Source: Ruegeria sp. SCSIO 43209 (GTDB lineage: Bacteria > Pseudomonadota > Alphaproteobacteria > Rhodobacterales > Rhodobacteraceae). From it: DNA of 64,000 nucleotides. The position numbers and the translations under genes were made by a program. Positions 8,393-16,875 of this stretch are shown here, piece after piece. The notes beneath the pieces were generated by a model. It was not told the DNA's origin and searched no databases. It saw only the letters and a program-made list of their open reading frames with translations. The DNA is taken from assembly GCF_019904295.1 (NCBI RefSeq), contig NZ_CP065359.1, positions 2,443,001 through 2,507,000 on the forward strand. The letters run 5' to 3'. Numbering within the stretch: the stretch's first letter is position 1; every line of letters begins with the position of its first letter.

Positions 8393-8928
8393 CCTCGTTC
8401 ACTATACCCACCGTCGAAACCGATCGCCTGATCCTTCGCGCGCCGCATCTGGACGATCTTCCTGCGATGACCGCGTTCTACGCGACCGAGCGCAGCCATA
8501 TGGTTGGTGGTCCCAAGGACGCGCTTGGAAGCTGGAGCTCTCTTTCGAACAGATTGGGTCATTGGGCGCTGCGCGGTTATGGTCTGTGGCATTTGACTGA
8601 AAAGACCAGCGGCGCATTCGTGGGATGGGCAGGCATGATCTACGTACCCGGCTGGGCGGAGCCCGAGCTGGGCTGGACGCTGATGGCCGAGGCCGAAGGC
8701 AAAGGTCTGGGCTTTGAGGCCGCCGCGGCTGCACGCGACTATGCAGCGCGGCATCAGGGGCTTAACGGTGTAATTTCTTACATCGCCCATGCCAATGATC
8801 GCTCGCGCGCGCTGGCCGAACGGCTGGGCGCAACGCTGGAGATTGAGAGAGCCGAGCTTTTGGGCAAGCACGCTCAGATCTGGCGTCATCCGCAGATTGA
8901 TTTGACCACCGAAAGGACCGGCCAATGA
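8389..8928 (+). CDS. GNAT acetyltransferase, RimJ/RimL type (third of three)
   Basis: A 179-residue GNAT protein: TIPTVETDRLILRAPHLDDLP at the N-terminus, ELGWTLMAEAEGKGLGFEAAAAARD as core, NDRSRALAERLGATLE near the end. It overlaps the second acetyltransferase by ATGA and the chorismate mutase by ATGA. The YATEA motif of the other two is changed to LGFEA here. Confidence 0.87.
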   Translation: MTSFTIPTVETDRLILRAPHLDDLPAMTAFYATERSHMVGGPKDALGSWSSLSNRLGHWALRGYGLWHLTEKTSGAFVGWAGMIYVPGWAEPELGWTLMAEAEGKGLGFEAAAAARDYAARHQGLNGVISYIAHANDRSRALAERLGATLEIERAELLGKHAQIWRHPQIDLTTERTGQ

Positions 8929-9221
8929 ACAACCCCGTGACACAGGCTGCTGCGCTGTTGAAAGACCATCGAGAAAGCATCGACCGGCTGGATGCGATCC
9001 TGGTCTATACGCTGGGCGAGCGGTTCAAGCACACGCAGGCCGTTGGCAAGCTCAAGGCCGCACACGACCTTCCCCCGTCCGATCCGTCGCGCGAGGCTGC
9101 GCAGATCGCACGGTTAGAAGACCTGGCGAAAGAGGCCGATCTGGACCCCGATTTCGCCAAGGCTTTTCTGAATTTCATCATTCAGGAAGTCATCCGACAC
9201 CACAAGAAACATCAGAATTAA
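8925..9221 (+). CDS. Chorismate mutase, AroQ type
   Basis: A 98-residue all-helical protein of the AroQ chorismate mutase family, which turns chorismate into prephenate for Phe and Tyr synthesis. The first helix RESIDRLDAILVYTLGERFKHTQAVGKLKA carries the expected arginines and lysine of the active site, and the C-terminal helix AKAFLNFIIQEVIRHHKK completes the fold. Single-domain length is normal. It starts inside the stop of the third GNAT gene and is followed 43 bp later by rpsP. Confidence 0.9.
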   Translation: MNNPVTQAAALLKDHRESIDRLDAILVYTLGERFKHTQAVGKLKAAHDLPPSDPSREAAQIARLEDLAKEADLDPDFAKAFLNFIIQEVIRHHKKHQN

Positions 9222-9264
9222 CCGGAAACGATCCCGGTAAACGCCATCTAAAGGAGATACCACC

Positions 9265-9654
9265 ATGGCAATGAAAATTCGTCTCGCCCGCGGCGGCTCG
9301 AAAAAGCGTCCCTTCTATCGCATTGTTGCGGCTGACAGCCGTATGCCGCGCGATGGTCGTTTCATCGAAAAACTGGGCACCTACAACCCGCTGCTGCCGA
9401 AAGACAGCGAAGAGCGCGTGAAAATGAACATGGAGCGCATCCAGTACTGGCTGGATCAGGGCGCACAGCCCACCGACCGGATCGCACGTATGCTGGAAGC
9501 TGCCGGCGCCCGTGACAAGGCCGAGCGCAACAATCCCAACAAGGGTACTCCGGGCAAGAAAGCTCAGGAACGCGCGGAAGAGAAAGCTGCCAAGGCTGCT
9601 GAAGCTGCCGAAGCGGCTGCTGCACCGGCTGAAGAAGCTGCTGCAGAAGAATAA
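9265..9654 (+). CDS. rpsP: 30S ribosomal protein S16
   Basis: A 129-residue S16. The first 80 residues ([36 protein letters not shown]) are typical. The tail from about residue 98 is an Ala/Glu/Lys-rich extension common in alphaproteobacteria. AAGGAG stands ahead of ATG. It leads the classical rpsP-rimM-trmD-rplS order, here interrupted by bluB and other genes. Confidence 0.97.
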   Translation: MAMKIRLARGGSKKRPFYRIVAADSRMPRDGRFIEKLGTYNPLLPKDSEERVKMNMERIQYWLDQGAQPTDRIARMLEAAGARDKAERNNPNKGTPGKKAQERAEEKAAKAAEAAEAAAAPAEEAAAEE

Positions 9655-9666
9655 GCAGTCAGGCGC

Positions 9667-10302
9667 GTGCAGGATCAGGCCTTTTCCGACGATTTTCGCA
9701 CGCAGTTCGATCTGTTGATGCGGCTCCGGCGTGATGTGCGCCGGTTTCGCACCGATGCAATTGACGAGGCAGTGCTTACGCGCTGCCTCGACGCGTTTCG
9801 ACTGGCCCCTTCTGTTGGGCTCAGCGAACCCTGGCGCGTGATCCGCATCGAAAGTCAGGCCGCGCGCGACGCGGCGCTGAAGAATTTCCAAGCGGCCAAC
9901 GAGCGGGCGCTGAGCGGGTATTCCGGCGAAAAGGCGCAGCTGTACAGCCAGTTGAAACTGTCCGGGATGAAAGAGGCTCCGGTGCAGCTGGCTGTGTTTT
10001 GCGACGATGCCACCGACAAAGGTCAAGGTCTCGGCGCAGGCACTATGCCCGAAATGCGGCGTTATTCCGTCGTCTCAGCCATCACGCTCTTCTGGCTTGC
10101 CTTGCGGGCAGAAGGCTTGGGCCTGGGCTGGGTCTCGATCCTCGACCCGGACCAGATGGTGCGCGATCTGGATGTCCCCGAGGACTGGCGGTTGATCGGA
10201 TATTTCTGCTTGGGCTGGCCCGAGGCCCAATCCGATACGCCGGAGCTGGAGCAGGTCGGCTGGGAATGCCGCGACGCCTCTCTGCCCATCGAGGTGCGCT
10301 AG
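9667..10302 (+). CDS. bluB: 5,6-dimethylbenzimidazole synthase BluB
   Basis: A 211-residue flavin-destructive nitroreductase-fold enzyme that makes the lower ligand of vitamin B12 from reduced FMN. Marks: FDLLMRLRRDVRRFRTDAID, RLAPSVGLSEPWRVIRI, ERALSGYSGEKAQLYSQLKLSGMKEAP and the end YFCLGWPEAQSDTPELEQVGWECR, which are typical for BluB. The GTG start lies 12 bp after the rpsP stop. Its place in a ribosomal block is odd but it complements cobS-cobT at 41.7-44.7 kb. Confidence 0.9.
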   Translation: MQDQAFSDDFRTQFDLLMRLRRDVRRFRTDAIDEAVLTRCLDAFRLAPSVGLSEPWRVIRIESQAARDAALKNFQAANERALSGYSGEKAQLYSQLKLSGMKEAPVQLAVFCDDATDKGQGLGAGTMPEMRRYSVVSAITLFWLALRAEGLGLGWVSILDPDQMVRDLDVPEDWRLIGYFCLGWPEAQSDTPELEQVGWECRDASLPIEVR

Positions 10303-10304
10303 AC

Positions 10305-10451
10305 ATGTTCGGATTGTTACGTCTTCCCATCCTGCTGGCGATCGCATTTATTGTGGGCGTATTCTTCGAACGCTCGAACCAGCGCGAGGCGTGCGAGGTG
10401 ATCGGACAATGGCGGGACGGGCTATGTGTGACGGATGGTCGAAATGAGTGA
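10305..10451 (+). CDS. Small membrane protein (48 residues)
   Basis: A short gene two bases after blu[26 protein letters not shown], one clear membrane helix, then a soluble tail with two cysteines ([15 protein letters not shown]). It overlaps the start of rimM, so it appears translationally coupled. Similar one-helix proteins with a Cys-rich tail occur in Rhodobacteraceae but I do not know a function. Confidence 0.6.
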   Translation: MFGLLRLPILLAIAFIVGVFFERSNQREACEVIGQWRDGLCVTDGRNE

Positions 10452-10947
10452 TCTGATCTGCGTAGGCAGCATCGCGGGCTCGTATGGGGTGCGCGGCGAG
10501 GTGCGGCTGAAAAGTTTCTGTGCCGTCCCCGAGGATATCGAAGGCTATTCGCCGCTGACAGACGAAGAAGGTAAAGAGCGCTATCCCGTAGTCCTGACCC
10601 GCGCGATCAAGAACGGCTTTGCCGCCCGGCTGGGTGGCATTGAGACGAAGGAAGCGGCGGATGCGCTGAATGGCCTGCGCCTTTACGCGCGGCGCGATCA
10701 ATTGCCGTCGCTGCCGGATGATGAGTTTTACCACACCGACCTTATCGGGCTTGAGGTTTATGACACCGGCGGCACCCTGCTGGGTCGGGTGAAATCGGTT
10801 CAAAATCACGGCGCGGCGGATCTGTTGGAACTGCACGGTCCGGGCTTAAAGGCCACCGTGCTGCTGCCGTTTACACTCGAATCCGTTCCGACCGTTGATC
10901 TGGACAAGGGCCGCATCATCGCTGATCCGCCCGAGGGCCTGCTGTAA
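10444..10947 (+). CDS. rimM: 16S rRNA processing / ribosome maturation factor RimM
   Basis: A 167-residue RimM, which binds S19 and helps mature the 30S head. The N-terminal barrel starts [21 protein letters not shown]; the linker and PRC-barrel domain include [22 protein letters not shown] and end [20 protein letters not shown] 10444 (MSDLICVG) is the usual family start; ATG 10435 three codons earlier is possible. TAATG overlaps the next gene. Confidence 0.94.
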   Translation: MSDLICVGSIAGSYGVRGEVRLKSFCAVPEDIEGYSPLTDEEGKERYPVVLTRAIKNGFAARLGGIETKEAADALNGLRLYARRDQLPSLPDDEFYHTDLIGLEVYDTGGTLLGRVKSVQNHGAADLLELHGPGLKATVLLPFTLESVPTVDLDKGRIIADPPEGLL

Positions 10948-11762
10948 TGCGCCGCGTGTTGCTGCATCTGGGTCTGCACAAGACCGGGACGACGGCGGCA
11001 CAGTCCTTTCTGTTCGAAAACCGCTCACTGATCTGGCCGCACCATGCGTTGGTCCTGCCCTATCGGACCCGCAAAACCGGCTTGTCCGAAGCAGCCACAC
11101 GCTATTCCGTCTACGGCACCCCCGGCGCGATGAGCGATTTCAAGGATCAGATGCGGCACTTTCTGAATTCACTGGAATTCGGCCAGAAGCGCGGGCTGGT
11201 TCTGAGCGAAGAGAATTTCTCGGGCCTGCGCCCCAGCCGCAATGTCGCGGTGGGATATGAGGCCGCGCCCGAGCTCGCCTCGTGCCTTGTCGGCCTGATC
11301 CGCGACCGATTTGCCGGGGAAGAGGTGCATATAACGATCTACTACTCGCTGCGCCAACGGGGAAGCTGGCTGCGCAGCCTGTGGGCGCATGATCTGCAAC
11401 GATCGCGCCTGATTCAGGATTTTGAGACCTTTCGCGCCCGGCTTGAACCGGTGCCGTCGCCTCAGATTGCTGCTGCGGCTGTGCGCGACCGTTTGCCCTC
11501 GGTCTCGGTCCGCACCGAATGGCTGGAAGACCTGCAGGGCCAGCGACATGGGCTTGGAAGCACTTTTGCTGAATTCCTTGACCTGCCTGCGGACAAAGCC
11601 GCCGAATTGGTAGGCCCGACCCGATCAAACCCACGCCTGCCCGAGGATGTCTTGCAGCAGATGCTGGAAATGAACCGATCCGATCTGGACGATGCTGCGC
11701 TGATCGATCAAAAGACGGCTTTGGTTCAAAGCACCCAGAATGATCTGATCGGCTCGAGATGA
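10947..11762 (+). CDS. Sulfotransferase-like P-loop protein
   Basis: A 271-residue protein opening with VLLHLGLHKTGTTAAQSFLF, which matches the 5'-phosphosulfate (PAPS) binding loop of bacterial sulfotransferases. The rest is divergent; LVLSEENFSGL and the SLRQRGSWLRSLWAHDLQ segment fit the fold loosely. The family moves a sulfate group from PAPS to a sugar or other acceptor; the substrate here is unknown. It is wedged between rimM and trmD with a 1-base TAATG overlap and a 4-base ATGA overlap, so it is co-translated with tRNA and ribosome genes. Confidence 0.7.
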   Translation: MRRVLLHLGLHKTGTTAAQSFLFENRSLIWPHHALVLPYRTRKTGLSEAATRYSVYGTPGAMSDFKDQMRHFLNSLEFGQKRGLVLSEENFSGLRPSRNVAVGYEAAPELASCLVGLIRDRFAGEEVHITIYYSLRQRGSWLRSLWAHDLQRSRLIQDFETFRARLEPVPSPQIAAAAVRDRLPSVSVRTEWLEDLQGQRHGLGSTFAEFLDLPADKAAELVGPTRSNPRLPEDVLQQMLEMNRSDLDDAALIDQKTALVQSTQNDLIGSR

Positions 11763-12562
11763 CAGATAAACCCGGAAAGTCCCATGGCCGCAAAGCCATC
11801 CGTCCAACGTTGAAGCCGCGCGAGTTGATGACGCCGACGCCCGATCTGCACGGGGTGTGGAAGGCCAAGATCATCACGTTGTTCCCATCTGCCTTCCCTG
11901 GTGTTCTGGGCGAAAGCCTGACCGGCAAGGCCCTGCAAGAAGGGCTATGGCAGTTGGAAACTGTGGATTTGCGCCAATTCGGGATCGGCAAGCACCGCAA
12001 TGTGGATGACACCCCGGCGGGCGGCGGTGCAGGCATGGTCCTGCGTGCCGATGTGCTGGGTGAGGCCATTGAGCATACGATGGCGGGCATCCGGGGCAAC
12101 TGGCCGTTGATCTACCTCAGCCCGCGTGGGCGTCGGATGGATCAGAAAATGATGCAAAACCTGGCTCGCTGCGATGGCATGACCCTGTTATGTGGTCGTT
12201 TCGAAGGCGTCGATGAGCGCGTGCTGGAACATTACGGCGTGCAAGAGATCAGCTTGGGTGATTTTGTCATGACCGGGGGTGAAATCGCCGCGCAGGCCCT
12301 GATCGACGCCACCGTGCGGCTGATCCCGGGCGTTCTGGGCAATCAGGCCTCAGCCGAGGAGGAGAGCTTTTCCTCTGGCTTATTGGAGCATCCGCAATAC
12401 ACCCGCCCCGCCGACTGGAAAGGCCGCCCGATCCCCGAGATCCTGATGTCAGGCCACCATGGACGCATTGCGGATTGGCGTCATGAAATGTCGGAACAGA
12501 TCACCCGCGAACGGCGGCCGGATCTGTGGGACGCCTATCGAAAATCAGAAGATAAGGGCTAA
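11759..12562 (+). CDS. trmD: tRNA (guanine-N1)-methyltransferase TrmD
   Basis: A 267-residue SPOUT methyltransferase that makes m1G37 in tRNAs. The knot region shows YLSPRGRRMDQ, LLCGRFEGVDERV and EISLGDFVMTGGE; the C-terminal domain includes LEHPQYTRPADWKG. About 33 residues precede the usual start (KAKIITLFPSAFPG), a lysine/proline-rich extension that may be a long N-terminus or an over-called start; the ATG overlap with the preceding gene supports it. Confidence 0.95.
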   Translation: MTDKPGKSHGRKAIRPTLKPRELMTPTPDLHGVWKAKIITLFPSAFPGVLGESLTGKALQEGLWQLETVDLRQFGIGKHRNVDDTPAGGGAGMVLRADVLGEAIEHTMAGIRGNWPLIYLSPRGRRMDQKMMQNLARCDGMTLLCGRFEGVDERVLEHYGVQEISLGDFVMTGGEIAAQALIDATVRLIPGVLGNQASAEEESFSSGLLEHPQYTRPADWKGRPIPEILMSGHHGRIADWRHEMSEQITRERRPDLWDAYRKSEDKG

Positions 12563-12564
12563 GA

Positions 12565-13365
12565 CTAACGGGTTGCCTTCCACAACGCCCAGGTTTCCGG
12601 CGTGCCGTTGAAGGTGTTGATGTCCACCTTACCCTGAACCCCCGGCACCAGCCCGGTGCCGGTGTATTGCCAGAACCGCCAGACCGAGCCTGGATAAACG
12701 TTGCGCGGGTGGCCCGCGACCGAGCGCAGCCAGAACTCAGTTTTGGGAAGTCGTCCGATATCGGTGTCGCCGTAGAAATCCACCGTCGTGTAGACAATCG
12801 GGCGTCGGCCATAGTGGCGCTCGAGAATATCAAGGAACCGCTGCGCCTCGGCCCGAACGGTTCGGCCATCAGGGCGCAGGGTGCAGGTTTTGGAATGGGG
12901 CGTCCATTCCATATCCAGCACATGCGGCAGGTCGGCCCCTTTGGGCACGTTCTGGATGAACCAACGCGCCTGTTCATGGGCCGGACGGCAGAAATAATAA
13001 TAGTGATAGGCCCCCCACGGCACTCCGGCAGCTTGTGCGCCGCGTCGGTGCTCGTCGAACATCGGGTCGGTAAAATCTCCGCCCTCGGTGGCTTTGATGA
13101 AGGCAAAGCTGACACCGTTCTTCTGCGCGGTGCGCCAATCAATCGGCCCCTGCCAACGCGAGACATCCAGCCCATGCACCGGGTAATGGCCGGGATGACG
13201 TCCCTCCCACGGGTGCGGGTCAGCGTCACCAAAGGCGGGGTAGATGATCGAAGGCGGGGTCGTGTCCGCGAAGGCCTGCGGCTCAACCACCTGAGGTTGC
13301 GGGCCGCGGCGACCACATGAGACAAGTGCAAGCGCCATAACGGCCAGCAGAAGTGCTTTGCGCAT
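12565..13365 (-). CDS. GH25 lysozyme-like lipoprotein
   Basis: A 266-residue secreted protein with lipobox LVSC (MRKALLLAVMALALVSC). The glycoside hydrolase 25 domain starts at GLDVSRWQGPIDW (catalytic Asp) and includes FAFIKATEGGDF, YYYFC and HVLDMEW (the Asp-x-Glu pair). It should cut muramidase-type bonds in peptidoglycan from the periplasm or outer membrane. It is convergent with trmD, stop to stop 2 bp apart. ATG 13363-13365 starts the signal peptide. Confidence 0.88.
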   Translation of the reverse strand: MRKALLLAVMALALVSCGRRGPQPQVVEPQAFADTTPPSIIYPAFGDADPHPWEGRHPGHYPVHGLDVSRWQGPIDWRTAQKNGVSFAFIKATEGGDFTDPMFDEHRRGAQAAGVPWGAYHYYYFCRPAHEQARWFIQNVPKGADLPHVLDMEWTPHSKTCTLRPDGRTVRAEAQRFLDILERHYGRRPIVYTTVDFYGDTDIGRLPKTEFWLRSVAGHPRNVYPGSVWRFWQYTGTGLVPGVQGKVDINTFNGTPETWALWKATR

Positions 13366-13383
13366 CTTATGATCCTGTATCAA

Positions 13384-13735
13384 ATATCTGCTCTTATAAT
13401 TAATCCCAGAATGCCTGATCTGGTGAACAAGGCAACGGTGGATTTGACGGGTGGCAAAAACTCACCTGTTTCACCAAGAATAAGGCTTGATCCCCGCCCG
13501 CAAAGCCCGTAAAGCAGCGCAATCCGGTGTGGCGTTATGCGACTCCGGTGTTTTGGTTTGCATCCTGACGTGACGCCCAGCTTTCTTCGGCACCGGCGCG
13601 ACAGGGCGGACCGGACCAAAAGGAACATTCGATCTGACCTCTGGCGGGCTGTGCGCAGGACCCGGTGAAGACCAAGAGCTCTCAGGCCGTGCCCAAACTT
13701 CGTGGACCAACCACGAGCAGATAGGAGTAACTGCG
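13384..13735. other. Non-coding stretch upstream of rplS
   Basis: About 350 bp between the lysozyme and rplS. No gene is supported on either strand. The last 150 bp are GC-rich and are likely the rplS promoter and leader. A small hairpin lies next to the ribosome-binding site (13700-13716). No certain promoter was seen. Confidence 0.5.
13700..13716 (+). promoter_or_regulatory. Leader hairpin just before the rplS ribosome-binding site
   Basis: The stem TCGTGG-ACCAA-CCACGA closes 6 bp upstream of the AGGAG site of rplS. It could be part of a leader for autoregulation by L19, as described in Firmicutes; that is inference only. Confidence 0.3.
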
Positions 13736-14119
13736 ATGGACCTGATCGCACAGCTTGAGGCGGAACAGATTGCCGCCCTGGGGAAAGACATCCCCGATTT
13801 CAAAGCCGGTGACACCATCCGTGTCGGCTTTAAAGTGACCGAAGGGTCGCGTACCCGTGTGCAGAACTATGAAGGCGTCTGCATCGCGCGCAAAGGTGGC
13901 AGCGGCATCGCCGGTTCGTTCACCGTTCGCAAGATTTCGTTTGGCGAAGGCGTGGAGCGTGTGTTCCCGCTGCATTCGACCAATATCGACAGCATCACCG
14001 TTGTCCGCCGTGGCCGCGTTCGTCGCGCCAAACTTTACTACCTGCGCTCGCGCCGTGGTAAATCCGCGCGTATCGCAGAAGTCACCAACTACAAGCCCAA
14101 GGCTGGCGCCGAGGCGTAA
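13736..14119 (+). CDS. rplS: 50S ribosomal protein L19
   Basis: A 127-residue L19, which sits at the 30S/50S interface. [33 protein letters not shown] and [19 protein letters not shown] are diagnostic. The tail [15 protein letters not shown] is slightly extended. AGGAG precedes ATG. rpmE follows after 11 bp. Confidence 0.97.
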   Translation: MDLIAQLEAEQIAALGKDIPDFKAGDTIRVGFKVTEGSRTRVQNYEGVCIARKGGSGIAGSFTVRKISFGEGVERVFPLHSTNIDSITVVRRGRVRRAKLYYLRSRRGKSARIAEVTNYKPKAGAEA

Positions 14120-14130
14120 GGAGCGGAAAG

Positions 14131-14352
14131 ATGAAAAAAGACATCCATCCCGATTATCACGTCATCAACGTCAAAATGACCGATGGCTCTGTGGTTCAGA
14201 TGAAATCCACCTGGGGCAGCGAAGGCGACCAGTTGGCTCTGGAAATCGACCCTTCCGTGCACCCCGCATGGACCGGTGGTTCGTCGCGCCTGATGGACGC
14301 AGGCGGCCGCGTGTCGAAGTTCAAGAAGAAATACGAAGGTCTGGGCTTCTAA
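14131..14352 (+). CDS. rpmE: 50S ribosomal protein L31
   Basis: A 73-residue L31 ([14 protein letters not shown] ... [23 protein letters not shown]). The zinc-binding CxxC cysteines of E. coli RpmE are absent, as is usual in this group, so it needs no zinc. It is cotranscribed with rplS and ends at a strong terminator. Confidence 0.95.
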   Translation: MKKDIHPDYHVINVKMTDGSVVQMKSTWGSEGDQLALEIDPSVHPAWTGGSSRLMDAGGRVSKFKKKYEGLGF

Positions 14353-14373
14353 TCCCGACCTGGTTGAAATGCG

Positions 14374-14404
14374 AAAGGCCGTCCAATTGGGCGGCCTTTT
14401 TTTG
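14374..14404 (+). terminator. Rho-independent terminator after rplS-rpmE
   Basis: AAAGGCCG and CGGCCTTT form an 8-bp stem around TCCAATTGGG, followed by a run of seven T. It ends the rplS-rpmE transcript. Confidence 0.9.
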
Positions 14405-14438
14405 TTTTGGAATTACCCCACTGCACTTTGCGGCTGTT

Positions 14439-15116
14439 TCAGAAATCAAACCCGGTCTGGACCGGGGGCGTGTAAGGCTCAATCATATCTTCGCCCTCAG
14501 CTCCGCGCTTGATGGGTTTGACGGTGTGATATTCAAACCGGCCTTCGTACTGCGCACCCAACGACTGCTGCGCCTCTTGCGCGGTCGTGACGCCTGATAG
14601 CCAGTTTTCGATCTCATCCGGGGTCAGGATCAACGGCATTCGGCTGTGAATATGCGCGATCTGCGGGCTGGGTGTCCGGGTCAGGATCGTACAGCTATGG
14701 CTGCCATCATCCGTTCGGTAAAACCCCGCAAAGAACATCACCGGGGCATTGCGCTGAACCGTAATGTAGACCGGGCAATTATGGCCCTGATCCTTGGGCC
14801 ATTCGTAATAGCCCAGCGCCGGAATAAGACAGCGCCCCTTGTTCCAGTACTCCTGCCAGAAGCTGACATTTTCGATCTTCGAGTTGATCATCGGCTTCTT
14901 GCTGCGCGGGTCCTTGATCTGCCAGCGCGCCGTCGCCAGCTCGGCCCGGTCTCCGTCCCAACGGACCATGCCAACCCGATTGGTCGGAGACACATTGTAC
15001 CCGCCCGAAGGCAGCTGTTCGGGCAGATCAGGCGAGACCTTGCCGTAGAGAAAATACTCGGTAATCGCCAGCATTTCCCGCTGCGTCAGGTGACCGGCTG
15101 CAAATTTTCCACACAT
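14439..15116 (-). CDS. SOS response-associated peptidase family protein (SRAP, YedK/HMCES)
   Basis: A 225-residue SRAP protein, which forms a covalent link between Cys2 and abasic sites in single-stranded DNA. Seen: MCGKF start (Cys2), INSKIENV with Asn78, YYEW with Glu105, and HSRMPLIL with His157. Length is normal. It stands alone and convergent with rpmE. No LexA box was seen in front of it. Confidence 0.93.
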   Translation of the reverse strand: MCGKFAAGHLTQREMLAITEYFLYGKVSPDLPEQLPSGGYNVSPTNRVGMVRWDGDRAELATARWQIKDPRSKKPMINSKIENVSFWQEYWNKGRCLIPALGYYEWPKDQGHNCPVYITVQRNAPVMFFAGFYRTDDGSHSCTILTRTPSPQIAHIHSRMPLILTPDEIENWLSGVTTAQEAQQSLGAQYEGRFEYHTVKPIKRGAEGEDMIEPYTPPVQTGFDF

Positions 15117-15167
15117 GGCGAAAACCTAGGCCGATTGGGTGCCGGTCACAAGTGGCCCCACCGACGA

Positions 15168-16757
15168 TCAGTCCCTTGTCAGATCAACCGCGCTGTGCGG
15201 TGGAGGCACGGGGCCTCGCAGCATTACGGCAGCCAGGATCATCCCCAAAAGCGCAGCGATAGCGGCGACAAGCATGGCACTGTTAAATGCATCATCCTGC
15301 AGATCTCGCAAGGCGCGCGCCAACGCTTCGCCCGTGGTCGGATCAAGCGCCGCTATAAGCTGCTGCACCTGACTTGCAGTGCCATGTGTCAACGCATGGG
15401 CCAGATCAGCCCGTTGCTCGGACCCGGTGGGCAAGGCGTTGATCACTTCGGTCAGGCCGCGCCGGGTGGTGATCGCTTCAGCCAACCCGCCGACAACCGC
15501 ACCAAGCGTGGCCCCAAAATAAAGGAACGCATTCACTACGCCCGAGCCCTGCCCCATATGTTCTTCCGGCAACAAGCGCAGCCCGAGACGCGGCAATAAC
15601 GAAAAACCGATGCCAAGCCCGATCCCGATAATCACCAGCTTCCACCAAATCGCACCCATGCCGGTTGTGTTCGTCGTTGTCGTCAACAGCATGAACCCAC
15701 AGGTCATGAACCCCATGCCCAGGATCACCGGCCATCGAAAACTGTAAGGTGCAAGAAAACGCGGAGCCACCACGGACACGACGAACATACTGAGGCTCAA
15801 CGGCAGGATCGCCACCCCCGCCCCAACAGCGGACAGGCCAAACGCATCTGGCGATTGCACGAAGACGTTGAAATAGACGAAAAAGCTGAACAGCGCGAAG
15901 CCGGTAATGAACATCCCTGCCGCCGCCATGAAATAACGGGGGTGGCGGAAGTAGCGCAGCTCGATCAGAGGGTCCGCGCTGCGGCGCGAGGTGATGATCA
16001 GTGCAATCACCGCTACAGCCGACACGGCAAGCGGGATCAGGGTCGATCTTGTGGCCCATCCGTGGCTTTCCCCGTTGCTGAGCGCGAAGGATAGCGGGCC
16101 AAGCAGCAGGACCAATGCGACTGCACCCGCAAGATCGAACTTTGCGCCTGCAAGACGGGTGTCGGGGACGTAATGCTCTTTGCTGACCCGCAACCCGACC
16201 GCAAAGGCCACGATCAGCAGCGCCAGATCGGTGGCAAACACGCCCCGCCAGCTGAGGTAATGCGCAAACGCGCCGCCAACGATCGGACCAACACCAATTG
16301 CCAGCCCGACGATCGCGCCCCAGGCACCGGTGACGCTGGCCCGTTGTTCCTCGGGCGTGGCGGCAGTCAGCAGCGAAAGCGAGGTGCCAAACAGCGCTGC
16401 CGCCCCGGCACCTTGGGCCCCGCGGCCTGCCAGCAACATGGCTGCATCCTGCGAAAACAATACAAGGGCCGAGCCAAGACCGAACACGATCATTCCGGCA
16501 AAGAAGACGCCCATCTTGCCGGTGATATCGCCAAGTCGGCTGACGATGGTGACGAGGGTCGCGCTAACCACTGTATAGATCGCCATCACCCATTGCAGGC
16601 TGGAAGGCGACAGATCGAACTCGGCCTTCAGATTTGGCAGGATCGTCGCAACGGCGGTTGTGTTGAAGCCAACAACCATCATGCACAGCGCGGTCATCAC
16701 CAGAACCAGACGTGCCCCTCCCGCGCCGGATATGTCCTCAGTGACGTCTTTTGGCAT
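15168..16757 (-). CDS. MFS transporter, DHA2 (EmrB/QacA) type
   Basis: A 529-residue membrane protein with about 14 helices. The motif-A-like stretch SRLGDITGKMGVFFAG between helices 2 and 3 and GRGAQGAGAAALFGTSLSLL are typical for drug:H+ antiporters. It likely expels toxic compounds across the inner membrane. A soluble-looking insert follows the penultimate helix (about residues 430-480). ATG 16755-16757 has GGGGACAG ahead. Confidence 0.87.
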   Translation of the reverse strand: MPKDVTEDISGAGGARLVLVMTALCMMVVGFNTTAVATILPNLKAEFDLSPSSLQWVMAIYTVVSATLVTIVSRLGDITGKMGVFFAGMIVFGLGSALVLFSQDAAMLLAGRGAQGAGAAALFGTSLSLLTAATPEEQRASVTGAWGAIVGLAIGVGPIVGGAFAHYLSWRGVFATDLALLIVAFAVGLRVSKEHYVPDTRLAGAKFDLAGAVALVLLLGPLSFALSNGESHGWATRSTLIPLAVSAVAVIALIITSRRSADPLIELRYFRHPRYFMAAAGMFITGFALFSFFVYFNVFVQSPDAFGLSAVGAGVAILPLSLSMFVVSVVAPRFLAPYSFRWPVILGMGFMTCGFMLLTTTTNTTGMGAIWWKLVIIGIGLGIGFSLLPRLGLRLLPEEHMGQGSGVVNAFLYFGATLGAVVGGLAEAITTRRGLTEVINALPTGSEQRADLAHALTHGTASQVQQLIAALDPTTGEALARALRDLQDDAFNSAMLVAAIAALLGMILAAVMLRGPVPPPHSAVDLTRD

Positions 16758-16875
16758 CTGCCTGTCCCCCGTTCAGGAATAGCGCGCTGGCCCTTCGGGC
16801 ACCGTGTTGTGCCTATTATTAAACGGTTTTTTGCTGATAGATACTGTTTTTAGCGCGCTGCGCGCCCAGCGCCTA

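Noticed and set aside
14131..14352. L31 without zinc-binding cysteines
   Set aside because: This is normal for many alphaproteobacteria and not a sign of replacement.
16846..16872. TTTTTAGCGCGC between the MFS and AEC genes, similar to the LacI operator near xylB
   Set aside because: The downstream half does not match (GCTGCGCG instead of GCGCAAA) and no polyol gene is near. It is better explained by a GCGCTG/CAGCGC hairpin.
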